Position numbers and translations under genes: made by a program
Notes under the pieces: generated by a model
Seen by the model: the letters and a program-made list of their open reading frames with translations, nothing else
The model's database searches: none
Told to the model about the DNA's origin: nothing
Assembly: GCF_014652535.1 (NCBI RefSeq)
Contig: NZ_BMYZ01000001.1
Location: 806,001 to 870,000, forward strand
Source: Cellvibrio zantedeschiae
GTDB lineage: Bacteria; Pseudomonadota; Gammaproteobacteria; Pseudomonadales; Cellvibrionaceae
Direction of reading: 5' to 3'
Length of the DNA: 64,000 nt
Part shown: one piece after another, positions 1 through 8,323 of the stretch
How positions within the stretch are numbered: the stretch's first letter is position 1
How the letters are laid out: each line of letters begins with the position of its first letter

Positions 1-887
1 TTGCAGCGCTTTCTGTTACCCATGGCTTCTTGCCTCCGCACCCTTCGCCCACTGCTCTGGTACCGCAATTTCAAGCGGACATGGGGCTAACCTTGATTTA
101 CGGTTTAGTCGTGGGCTTACCTACCATGATGATCGCGGGCCCAATTTTTTCGCGCTTTTTAAAAAATATTCACAGCGAACCTTTATCCACCTTTACACCG
201 CAAATAATTCCCGACCATGCTTTACCCTCTACGGGAAAAAGTTTTTTTGTTGCGTTATTGCCCGTGTTGATGCTGAGCCTTGCCAGCGTGTTAACGCCTT
301 TACTGGCGGAACAAATTCAGTTCAAACCTTATGTTTCCTTTTTCGGAAACCCGCTTATGGTGATGTTAGTTTCCTTGATCATCGCTACTTATAGCCTGGG
401 TTTGGCGCGTGGCCACACGCTTAAGTCGATAATGCAAACCTATACGCAAGCCTTAAAAGATATTTCTGTTATCCTGCTCATCATTGCAGGTGCAGGCGCA
501 CTTAAGCAGATTTTTGTCGATAGTGGTGTGAGCACTGAAATTGCTGCCGGGTTAAAAAATATCCCGGTTAACCCGCTCTTTCTTGGCTGGTTAATCGCGT
601 TAATTATCCGTATTTGTCTTGGCTCAGCTACTGTTGCGGGTTTAACTGCTGCGGGTATTGTTGCGCCATTGGTGTTAGCTTCGCCGTCTATCAACCCTAA
701 TCTTATGGTGCTTGCTATTGGTGCGGGTAGTTTGATGTGCTCGCACGTGAATGACTCCGGCTTTTGGATGTACAAAGAGTATTTTAATTTAAGTTTGAAG
801 CAGACCTTTGCTTCCTGGTCTGTGATGGAAACTATAGTGGGTACTTTGGGGTTAATTGGTGTTCTGCTACTGGATGTTTTTGTTTAA
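1..887 (+). CDS. GntP-family gluconate/H+ symporter-like permease, 5' end cut off by window
   Basis: Inner-membrane permease of the gluconate:proton symporter (GntP) family, predicted to import gluconate or a related sugar acid or hydroxy acid. The reading frame is open to the left edge (first full codon at base 3), so this is the last ~295 residues of a protein that is usually about 440 aa; the TTG near base 30 is not a real start. The first visible residues include HGFLPPHPSPTAL, the conserved GntP signature loop, followed by several hydrophobic membrane segments and the family motif CSHVNDSGFWM near the C-terminus. The substrate cannot be told from sequence. The stop is 85 bases before the DUF349 gene, on the same strand, with no clear terminator between them. 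Confidence 0.88.
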   Translation, partial: AALSVTHGFLPPHPSPTALVPQFQADMGLTLIYGLVVGLPTMMIAGPIFSRFLKNIHSEPLSTFTPQIIPDHALPSTGKSFFVALLPVLMLSLASVLTPLLAEQIQFKPYVSFFGNPLMVMLVSLIIATYSLGLARGHTLKSIMQTYTQALKDISVILLIIAGAGALKQIFVDSGVSTEIAAGLKNIPVNPLFLGWLIALIIRICLGSATVAGLTAAGIVAPLVLASPSINPNLMVLAIGAGSLMCSHVNDSGFWMYKEYFNLSLKQTFASWSVMETIVGTLGLIGVLLLDVFV

Positions 888-972
888 TTAGATTCTGTTT
901 CATCACTCTACTTTCACTCTCCAGACTTCAATTGCTAGTAAGTCTTGGTTTAATTTTTAAAAGGTAATGTTT

Positions 973-3792
973 ATGTCATTCTTCGCTCGTTTATTAGGTA
1001 AAAAACCGCAACCTAAGCCGGTTGAAAAGAAATCCACTAATTTGGAAGTGCTTTCGCTTGATGCTTTAGTAGCAGTTATTAAAAGTGGCGACGATGAAGC
1101 ATTGCGCATTGCTGCAATTCAAAAAATTACCGATCAGGAAACGCTATTGAGTCTTGCAGGAATTACCGAAGCATCAAACCTGAATGCCGGTATACAAAAA
1201 GCTGCAAAGCAGCGTTTGGCTAATTTGGTTGATTCGGGGGCGATTAACGGCGAACAATTAAGTCAGCGTATTAGTGACAAAATGGCACTCTTCGCGCTTC
1301 TGGGTTTAACGAATAATAAGCAATTGTTTGACGATGCATTTAATGCAATTACAGATCAAGCTGAATTGGCAAAGTTTGCTGTTGACGGCGCGACCAGCAA
1401 ATTACGTCAGCATGCGGCAGAAAAAATTACCGATAAAGATATTTTGCAACAACTGTTGAAAGACACTAAAACCAAAGATAAAACCGTTTTTAAAATTGTT
1501 AAAGAAAAGTGTGATGCGTTTAAGGAGGATGAAAAGCGTTCCGCTGAAATCCTGGCGTCGGTAGCCGCAGTTGTGCAATCTTTAGAGCAACACAGCAATC
1601 GTCCATTCGACGGTCAATTTGTTGCGAAGTTTACCTATTTACAACAACAGTGGGATACAAAAAAAGCTGACGCAAATAGTGAGCTTATTGAACGCGTGGC
1701 TCAGGCTGTTAAAAAAGCCCAGCTAACTATAGATAACATTTCTGCGGAAGAGGTTGCGCAGGAAAAACAACGTAAAGCAGAAACAGCCGCAGCTGAAGAG
1801 CGTCAAGCCCATATTCAACAACTGCAATCGATTTTGGTATCTGTTGTAAGCAGTGAAGTTAACGTTGAAGAAACCCAAGCCTTGCTTAAATTATTGAATT
1901 CAGCATGGGAATCACTCGCCGCCGTAAAAGCACCAAGCGCCAGCGAACAAAAAATCGTAAATAATTTACACCGTGTTATTGCTGATGAGCTGGCTAACCA
2001 TAGCGCGCATGGCAGCCTTGCTGCACACAAAACTCGCTTTGAACAACTGGTAACCGACGCATCGGCAGATGCAAATACTTATTATCAGTCGTTAAAAAAG
2101 CGCGTCAATGGCTTGGCAGCTTCTTTCAAAGAAGAGCTACCGGAAGTCATAACATCCGCACAGGCGACCTATCAAGAATGGGAAAAAGCAGCAGAGAAAA
2201 AAGCTGCTGAAATACAAAGCGCTCAACGTCATATCGCTGGCTTGATTCGCAAAGCTAACGAAACTGTGAGTTCCGGGGTATTAGGCAAAGCTTTAGGAAT
2301 TCGCCGTGCTATTGACGAAAAATTGCAAAGCCTTGAACAATTGCCAAACTATTTGGCCAACCAACTTGAACAGCTGGATGAAACCCTTACCAAGTTACAA
2401 GACTGGAAAGATTACGCTGTACAGCCTAAAAAGCATGAGCTGATTGCACAACTGGAAGCTTTGGCTGGTAGCAAAGAGCATCCCGAAACTCTGGCGAACA
2501 AAATCAAGCGTATTCAGGATGAATGGCGCGCGTTAAGCAAGGGTGGCAAAGATCAGGATCAGGAATTGTGGGAGAAATTCCACGATTTGGCACAAAAGGT
2601 TTATCAACCCTGTCGCGATTATTTTGCTGAACAAGCTACTCTTCGCCAAAACAATTTAAATTCTTGCAAACAGCTTGTTGCGCAGTTGAAGGACTATCTT
2701 GAGAACCATGATTGGTTAAATGCTAACTGGAAAGAAGTTGAAAAAGTGATGCGCGTGGCGCGCTCAGAATGGCGTAACTACACACCAACAGACCGTGCGG
2801 CAACCCAACCAATATTGACAGAATTTGAAAACGTGTTGGCGGGTATTCAGCAGAAACTGCATGATGAGTATGCAAAAAACGCTTTGCTTAAGAAAGAATT
2901 AATTACGCAAGCTCAACAGTTAGTAGGCTTGGACGATTCACGCAAGGCGACGGATGAAATTAAAAAATTGCAAACTCGCTGGCAAGCTATAGGTGCAAGC
3001 TTGCGTAAGGAAGAGCAGCAGTTGTGGCACGAGTTCAGAGATGTGTGCGATGCAGTTTTTGCAAAGCGTCAACAGCAATCAGCAGAGTTTAAGGCTGAGT
3101 TGGACGCGAATTTAACAAATGCTAAAAACCTGATCGCTGAGCTTTCAAGTTTAAGCTCACTCACTGCCCAGGCGTTAACTGATGCGCGCAAACGAGTTGA
3201 CGAAATTCGCCAGGAGTTTACCGGCTTGGGCCAACTCCCTAAAACACAAGTCAATGAAATAAAAACCGCGTTCAATCAGGCAATAGAAGTCTTCGAGAAA
3301 AAAATAAAAGATGAACGAGTTGCGCTTAAGCAACAAATTTGGGTGAATTTGTTTGCTGCTAATAAAATTGTAAATGATTATGAGCTGGCGCTTGTGAAGG
3401 GTAAATTGCCCGACTTGGCAGACCAAGCCGAATTACAAACGCAAATAGATTCGTTCACGCAATGGCCTGCAGGGGGCTTAAAAGCCATACAGCAAAAGCT
3501 CGCACGTGCACGTGGCGATGCCGATCTTACAGAAAATTTAAACGCACTGCGTGAATTGTGTGTTCGTGCAGATATCTTAACTGACAGCGCCACACCAGCA
3601 TCTGAACAAGCTTTGCGCACCGCTTTTCAAGTCAATCAATTACAGCAAAACTTTGGGCGAAAAACCCAGGACGTTGCGACGGAAATTGAAAATCTTGTGT
3701 TTGATTGGGTCGCAGTGGGCGCTGTCGACTCAAAAGACTACGAGCCATTATTTGAACGTTTTAATGCGTGCCGTTTAAAAGCAGCAAATTAA
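973..3792 (+). CDS. DUF349 domain-containing protein
   Basis: Large (about 939 aa) cytoplasmic, highly charged, helical protein of the DUF349 family, whose molecular function is not established. Several repeated segments of the DUF349 type can be seen in the middle and C-terminal half, with the recurrent pattern of a conserved W around IQDEWRALSKGG, LQTRWQAIGASL and ARSEWRNYTP, followed by LWEKFHDL- or LWHEFRDV-like stretches. The N-terminal part has short HEAT-like helices (ALRIAAIQKITDQETL). There is no signal peptide or membrane segment. Two in-frame ATGs exist, at 967 and 973; the AAGG at 961-964 is spaced correctly only for 973, so I chose that one. It stands alone between the permease and the DUF4124-like gene. 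Confidence 0.85.
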   Translation: MSFFARLLGKKPQPKPVEKKSTNLEVLSLDALVAVIKSGDDEALRIAAIQKITDQETLLSLAGITEASNLNAGIQKAAKQRLANLVDSGAINGEQLSQRISDKMALFALLGLTNNKQLFDDAFNAITDQAELAKFAVDGATSKLRQHAAEKITDKDILQQLLKDTKTKDKTVFKIVKEKCDAFKEDEKRSAEILASVAAVVQSLEQHSNRPFDGQFVAKFTYLQQQWDTKKADANSELIERVAQAVKKAQLTIDNISAEEVAQEKQRKAETAAAEERQAHIQQLQSILVSVVSSEVNVEETQALLKLLNSAWESLAAVKAPSASEQKIVNNLHRVIADELANHSAHGSLAAHKTRFEQLVTDASADANTYYQSLKKRVNGLAASFKEELPEVITSAQATYQEWEKAAEKKAAEIQSAQRHIAGLIRKANETVSSGVLGKALGIRRAIDEKLQSLEQLPNYLANQLEQLDETLTKLQDWKDYAVQPKKHELIAQLEALAGSKEHPETLANKIKRIQDEWRALSKGGKDQDQELWEKFHDLAQKVYQPCRDYFAEQATLRQNNLNSCKQLVAQLKDYLENHDWLNANWKEVEKVMRVARSEWRNYTPTDRAATQPILTEFENVLAGIQQKLHDEYAKNALLKKELITQAQQLVGLDDSRKATDEIKKLQTRWQAIGASLRKEEQQLWHEFRDVCDAVFAKRQQQSAEFKAELDANLTNAKNLIAELSSLSSLTAQALTDARKRVDEIRQEFTGLGQLPKTQVNEIKTAFNQAIEVFEKKIKDERVALKQQIWVNLFAANKIVNDYELALVKGKLPDLADQAELQTQIDSFTQWPAGGLKAIQQKLARARGDADLTENLNALRELCVRADILTDSATPASEQALRTAFQVNQLQQNFGRKTQDVATEIENLVFDWVAVGAVDSKDYEPLFERFNACRLKAAN

Positions 3793-3856
3793 TTTGCCGA
3801 TAAAAGCCGGTGAGCTTTGATTTACAGAGTTCACTGGCAATAAATTAAGGGACTTT

Positions 3857-4240
3857 ATGAGAATTATATTCAGGTTTGCGATTTTGCGCTTTGTGTTGTT
3901 GATCGTTATGTCCTATCAGCAATCCCATTACATCCCCACGCGCGCATGGCTGGCGGGGGCAGAAAACTTTTTATATAAGCTTATGGGCAAGAATTCCCCA
4001 GCGGATGAACGTGTAAAAGTATCTACATGGACTGACGCAAAAGGCGTTGTTCATTATGAAAATCGTGAGGTTGAGGGAGCTAAAACTATCGCTGTTGACC
4101 CCAACACAAATGTGTTGCCGCCGGCGCCTGTTATAAACCTGCCAGCAGCAAAAGATGAAAAACCAAAAACAATGAACGACGAATTGCGTGATATCCAGGA
4201 AGCTAAAAAAGCGCACTTTGAATCTGTAATTAATAACTAA
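3857..4240 (+). CDS. DUF4124-like membrane-anchored small protein
   Basis: A 127-residue protein of unknown function. A hydrophobic N-terminus (about residues 5-19) probably acts as a signal anchor. The region around residues 52-75 has the pattern of a DUF4124 domain (TWTDAKGVVHYENR), a small beta-strand module common in envelope proteins of gammaproteobacteria. The C-terminal third is charged and helical. An AAGGGA ribosome binding site precedes the ATG. The gene ends 14 bases before mtgA on the same strand, so the two are probably co-transcribed and this protein may act at the cell envelope, but that is inference. Confidence 0.7.
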   Translation: MRIIFRFAILRFVLLIVMSYQQSHYIPTRAWLAGAENFLYKLMGKNSPADERVKVSTWTDAKGVVHYENREVEGAKTIAVDPNTNVLPPAPVINLPAAKDEKPKTMNDELRDIQEAKKAHFESVINN

Positions 4241-4254
4241 CGAGTTACTCAGCA

Positions 4255-4944
4255 ATGTTGATTGTTCGGCTATTAAAGCGATTAATACTTCTAGTGTTTG
4301 TGCTTTTACTCGCCTATCAAGTTTGGGTATTTGCCTGGGTCCTTTGGTGGAAGTGGAATCCGCCCAAAGAAACTAACTTTATGGAGATTCGTTTAGACGA
4401 ACTGCAAGAAAAAAATCCACAGGCAAAACTGCAATACCAATGGGTGCCATACGAAAATATTTCTGCCAATTTGAAGCGTGCTGTAGTCGCAGCAGAAGAT
4501 GACAAGTTTATGGAACATGGCGGCTTTGATTGGGAAGGGATTGAATACGCGCTCAAGAAGAATCAACGCAAAGGCAAAAAAGTTGCTGGCGGTTCAACCA
4601 TTACCCAGCAGTTGGCAAAAAATCTATTCCTTTCACCTTCGCGCTCTTATCTCCGCAAAATCGAAGAGGCTGTGATCACCCTTATGATTGAATCGCTTTG
4701 GAGCAAACGACGTATTCTTGAGGTTTATCTCAACGTTGTGGAATGGGGCAGTGGGGTTTTTGGTGCAGAGGCGGGAGCGCGCAGGCACTTTGGCCAATCC
4801 GCAGCCTACTTAAGCGATTCGCAAGCTGCTCGCATGGCAGTAATGCTCCCCAGCCCACGCCGGTTCGAAAAGCGCTTCCCCGCCTATGTTAGTGAGCATG
4901 CGCAGTCGGTTCAGGAACGTATGCGTTATTCGCGAGTTCCATAA
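4255..4944 (+). CDS. mtgA: Monofunctional biosynthetic peptidoglycan transglycosylase MtgA
   Basis: Polymerises lipid II into glycan strands at the periplasmic face of the inner membrane (glycosyltransferase family 51 without a transpeptidase domain). At 229 aa it has the family's usual length. One N-terminal membrane anchor (about residues 7-31) is followed by the GT51 domain with its conserved motifs: VVAAEDDKF with the catalytic Glu81, GGSTITQQLAKNLFL, and a downstream block YLNVVEWGSGVFGAEAGA. The C-terminus is short and may run close to the end of the fold. It follows the DUF4124-like gene by 14 bases and ends 13 bases before the CadC-like regulator gene, suggesting a three-gene unit. 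Confidence 0.95.
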   Translation: MLIVRLLKRLILLVFVLLLAYQVWVFAWVLWWKWNPPKETNFMEIRLDELQEKNPQAKLQYQWVPYENISANLKRAVVAAEDDKFMEHGGFDWEGIEYALKKNQRKGKKVAGGSTITQQLAKNLFLSPSRSYLRKIEEAVITLMIESLWSKRRILEVYLNVVEWGSGVFGAEAGARRHFGQSAAYLSDSQAARMAVMLPSPRRFEKRFPAYVSEHAQSVQERMRYSRVP

Positions 4945-4957
4945 TCTGAGCCGATCT

Positions 4958-6826
4958 ATGCTTTATTCATTTAATGATTTTGTCTTTGATAGCGAGCGAC
5001 TCCTTTTATCTAAACACGAGGAGATAATTTCCTGTCGCCCCAACGAGGCCAAATTGCTCGCTTTGTTCCTTGCAGAACCGCAAACAGTCTTTAGTAAAGA
5101 CGATATTCTAAATCGCGTGTGGGCAGGGAAAGTAGTTTCTGAGCAAGCGGTTTTCCAAAGTATTAGTAATCTACGTAGTTTATTTGGCGAAGGTTCTATT
5201 AAAACTTTTCCTAAAAAGGGTTATCAATGGCAAGTAAATGCGTGTGTGCTTGAATCAGAATCATCTGCGGAGTCTGAAGTTAGTGACGTTCCACTCGTTA
5301 GCTTTTATCAAGCTAATAAACGTTTATTTATTCAGTTTATCGTTGCCTTTGTTGTAAGCATCGCTGTTTTATTTTATCTGCTTGATAGGTCTAAAATTGA
5401 CTCCACTCAAATTGCTGCATTTCCTTTATTAATTGATTCGCAAAATCAGGATTCTCCTGAGCTGCAAGCTGAGTTAGTTGAGCCCTTATGGAATGAACTA
5501 CTTGATACGGGTAACTTTCAGCCAGTTACCACAGAGCAAAATGAAGATTACCGCGATTTTTTTTATTTACCAGAAAAGTACACTCAACATATCAGCTTGC
5601 GTAAAAATAGTTCTTTAATAATGGGTTTTGTGGGTGAGCGAAAAGGTAAAGTATTTGTTCGCTATCTATTAAAAAGCCATTCTAATTTCTGGCTCGCAGA
5701 GATTGAGGCTGGCTCCCGCGCACAATTAATTGAAAAGTGGCTCAGCCATTTGACACATGTTACGAGTTCACGGTTTGCTGTGGTAGACACAATAGATCCA
5801 GTGTTAATAAATGCCGAGCTAAAGCTATTGCACAATAGTTATCCTGATGATCTTGTCATATTTTATCGCCTCGTCCAAAGTCAATTATGGCTTGGTGATT
5901 CAAGTAATACCTTAGTGTTGGCAGAACAACTGAGCGACAAAGCTCGCGCGCAAAATGATAATTTGTACTTGGGTTCTGCGTTGTTGATATGGGGACAAGC
6001 TTTACAGCAACAACAATTGTTGGGTGACGCGGAGCAAAAATTACAACAAGCATTGGTTTTATTTAAGGATGCGCAAAATTATCGAATGGCAAGTGAGACA
6101 CAAGTAGCAATTGGACGTTTGGCATTTGATAAGGGCAACTATAAGCAAATGAAAGCGTGGAATATTCAGGCAATGGAATCAGCGCGTTTGGCAAAAGATG
6201 TTTTGTTAGAAGCGCATCTAAACGAAGTTTCGGCTGTTATGGCTTTAAAGTTTAAGTATCGCCAGGATGCCGAGTATTTTTTAAAGCAGGCTGAAACACT
6301 ATTAGATAAGCACAACCAATCGCGCGAACACTATGCGATGGTTTATTTTTACATGGGTATGAGTGAACAAGAACCTTCTGCCGCAGAGCATAATTATCGG
6401 AGAGTTTTAAGCGTCACTCCAAATGACCCAGCATTGTGGGTGAGAGAGCGAGCGCAGGCGCATTTGGTGCAACTGTTTATCGAACAGCAACGTTGGCAAG
6501 ATGCATTTGCTATCTATAAAAATCAAAATCCTTTGAATGCGTCCCAGAAACTTATGTTGGCAAAAATTTATCAGGCTCAAACAGAATGGAGCAAAGCGGA
6601 AGAACATACACTCGCCGCTTTTAAACAGGCGAATACTGCAGGTGATCGTAATTTAGCCTTAGATGCTGCTTTAGCGTTAATAGGAATTTATCAACATCAG
6701 CAGTTGCCGGAAAAACAAATGCTATATAGAAATTTTATTCTACAAGAGTCCGTCAATTTGGTGTTTTGGCAAAAGCAAAATAAGGCAGCGCTTGATGAGC
6801 TTGATATTCGTTTAAATATTCAGTAG
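4958..6826 (+). CDS. CadC-like membrane-bound winged-helix regulator with TPR-rich C-terminus
   Basis: A 622-residue one-component regulator. Residues 1-95 form an OmpR/PhoB-type winged helix (Trans_reg_C), with the typical NEAKLLALFLAEPQTVFSKD and TFPKKGYQW blocks. A single membrane segment lies at about 123-143. The remaining ~480 residues should be periplasmic and contain helical repeats that look like tetratricopeptide repeats (for example LLGDAEQKLQQALVLFKDAQ). This is the topology of CadC/ToxR-like regulators, which bind DNA while anchored in the membrane. The start was set at 4958, because an upstream in-frame ATG at 4886 lies inside mtgA and adds residues unlike the family. Its target genes are unknown; the neighbouring mtgA group is a candidate. 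Confidence 0.82.
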   Translation: MLYSFNDFVFDSERLLLSKHEEIISCRPNEAKLLALFLAEPQTVFSKDDILNRVWAGKVVSEQAVFQSISNLRSLFGEGSIKTFPKKGYQWQVNACVLESESSAESEVSDVPLVSFYQANKRLFIQFIVAFVVSIAVLFYLLDRSKIDSTQIAAFPLLIDSQNQDSPELQAELVEPLWNELLDTGNFQPVTTEQNEDYRDFFYLPEKYTQHISLRKNSSLIMGFVGERKGKVFVRYLLKSHSNFWLAEIEAGSRAQLIEKWLSHLTHVTSSRFAVVDTIDPVLINAELKLLHNSYPDDLVIFYRLVQSQLWLGDSSNTLVLAEQLSDKARAQNDNLYLGSALLIWGQALQQQQLLGDAEQKLQQALVLFKDAQNYRMASETQVAIGRLAFDKGNYKQMKAWNIQAMESARLAKDVLLEAHLNEVSAVMALKFKYRQDAEYFLKQAETLLDKHNQSREHYAMVYFYMGMSEQEPSAAEHNYRRVLSVTPNDPALWVRERAQAHLVQLFIEQQRWQDAFAIYKNQNPLNASQKLMLAKIYQAQTEWSKAEEHTLAAFKQANTAGDRNLALDAALALIGIYQHQQLPEKQMLYRNFILQESVNLVFWQKQNKAALDELDIRLNIQ

Positions 6827-6851
6827 CCCGTTGCCGAGCTACGTTTGCAAA

Positions 6852-7712
6852 TCACTCTATATCTTGAGCGATACGAAAACCGAAATTAATATCACGTTCT
6901 GGCACTATGGGGTGAAAGTTACGTGCTGCTACACGAATCATGAATGGATTGTTGTGGTATTGGCCGCCCAAGCTAACATGTTTACTACAATTGCCTGATG
7001 TCCAGGCGCTACCATCGGTAGGTGCCCCTACATAATTGAGATTCATGCAGTCTTGAACAAATTCAGAAACATTTCCCAGCATGTCATAAAGTCCAAACTT
7101 ATTAGGCGGGAACTGGCCAACCGGTGCTGCGTGCAACCATTTGTCGGTACCACTCGCAAATAGATCGCAACATTCGTCTTTACCGTAATTGGCGTAGGCG
7201 TGACTAGCTTCGTTACCCCAATAATACTCGGTGGTTGTTCCTGCTCTAGCTGCATATTGCCATTCTGCTTCGGTAGCGAGCCGGAACTTTTTGCCGGTTT
7301 GTTGGCTAAGCCAATCCGCATAAGCGGTAGCTTCCCACCAGGTAACATTACCTACTGGCTGCTGACCTCGCCCGTTACCTTTGTCGTCTGGCTTGGTTTT
7401 ACCTGTTGCTTCAGCAAACACATCGTATTGTGCAAAGGTAACTTCGTACTTGCCTAATCTAAATGCCTTAATTTTAACCTTGTGAACAGGTTGCTCCATT
7501 TCTGTTGCTCTAACCATCCGAGGGTCTTCAGGGATAAAGTGATTGATGTCGCCCATCATAAAACTACCGGCAGGGATGTCGACCATGTCGGGGATGGCTA
7601 GCTTTTGGATTTTATTGAACTCCTTTTGAGTAGGGCTTTTTTCATCGGCGAGAGCCAATGTTGATGCGGAAATCACCAAAAACATGGAGAAAAGAGTTTT
7701 AAGTTTGTACAT
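6852..7712 (-). CDS. Secreted SUMF1/formylglycine-generating-enzyme-fold protein
   Basis: A 286-residue exported protein with the SUMF1 (FGE-sulfatase, C-type-lectin-like) fold. The start at 7712 gives a clean signal peptide (about residues 1-22, ending ALA); an upstream TTG in frame would bury it. Family blocks are visible: DIPAGSFMMGD, GKYEVTFAQYDVFAE, PVGNVTWWEATAYADWLS, FRLATEAEWQYAARAG, GLYDMLGNVSEFVQD, and a C-terminal FGFRIA. The paired active-site cysteines of true formylglycine-generating enzymes, normally near the GG..RC..R region, are not seen; that stretch reads VSLGGQYHNNPFMIRVAARN. It is therefore probably a non-catalytic or differently acting family member. It is convergent with the CadC-like gene. 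Confidence 0.85.
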   Translation of the reverse strand: MYKLKTLFSMFLVISASTLALADEKSPTQKEFNKIQKLAIPDMVDIPAGSFMMGDINHFIPEDPRMVRATEMEQPVHKVKIKAFRLGKYEVTFAQYDVFAEATGKTKPDDKGNGRGQQPVGNVTWWEATAYADWLSQQTGKKFRLATEAEWQYAARAGTTTEYYWGNEASHAYANYGKDECCDLFASGTDKWLHAAPVGQFPPNKFGLYDMLGNVSEFVQDCMNLNYVGAPTDGSAWTSGNCSKHVSLGGQYHNNPFMIRVAARNFHPIVPERDINFGFRIAQDIE

Positions 7713-7904
7713 AAACCGTCCTAAGTAGCCTGAGCTAGTTGAAGTTAGTGGTAGCGATGGACGCGGAAGCGGCTCCAATCGGGAGGCTATTTGATCGAAA
7801 CTTGTCGCGAATCTCTTATTTTTTCCCTATAAAACAGCTTTATAGAAAAATTATAGAAATTCGAAGTAAATTTAGATGGATAATTCCAAAACCAGCTACG
7901 GCAG

Positions 7905-7933
7905 TTCTCGCAGGCGTTGGCTTAGGCTATAAT
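7905..7933 (+). promoter_or_regulatory. Candidate sigma70 promoter for fmdB-like gene and aspS
   Basis: A perfect TATAAT lies at 7928-7933, 64 bases ahead of the fmdB-like start, with a weak -35 (TTCTCG, 7905-7910) at 17-base spacing. It sits in the ~284-base divergent region between the SUMF1-type gene and the fmdB-like gene, where nothing else was recognised. Confidence 0.45.
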
Positions 7934-7996
7934 CGCGAGCTTTTTCAGGGTAAATGCTCTGGAAAATGCATCTACATAGTAGTTTTGAGAGTTGAA

Positions 7997-8263
7997 ATGC
8001 CTATTTACGAGTACCAGTGTGAAGCTTGCGGCCACGCTTTAGAGGCCTTACAGCGTTTGAGTGATGGCCCTTTGGTGGATTGTCCGGCCTGTAATAAGTC
8101 AACCTTGAAGAAACAAATATCAGCGGCCGGCTTCCGTTTAAAGGGCGGTGGTTGGTACGAAACTGATTTCAAATCAGGCAATAAAAAGAATTTAGCCGGT
8201 GACTCTGGTTCGGGCACTTCCAGCTCGTCAACCTCTAGTTCCAGCACTAAAGCCGCGGACTAA
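7997..8263 (+). CDS. FmdB/CxxC-CxxC-type zinc ribbon protein
   Basis: An 88-residue protein of the FmdB/PF09723 putative regulatory family. The N-terminus MPIYEYQCEACG and a second pair CPAC give four zinc-binding cysteines (C8, C11, C29, C32). A conserved middle block, FRLKGGGWYETDFK, is followed by a low-complexity Ser/Thr tail. I chose the ATG at 7997 because the family starts with MPIYEY; the in-frame extension upstream (to 7739) is non-family sequence. In many gammaproteobacteria this small gene lies directly upstream of aspS, as here (60 bases before the aspS start). The molecular role is unknown. Confidence 0.88.
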   Translation: MPIYEYQCEACGHALEALQRLSDGPLVDCPACNKSTLKKQISAAGFRLKGGGWYETDFKSGNKKNLAGDSGSGTSSSSTSSSSTKAAD

Positions 8264-8323
8264 TCGGATCCTCCGAGCACCGCGCAACTAATTAATTTAC
8301 TTTTATATAACGGGACAATGCCT

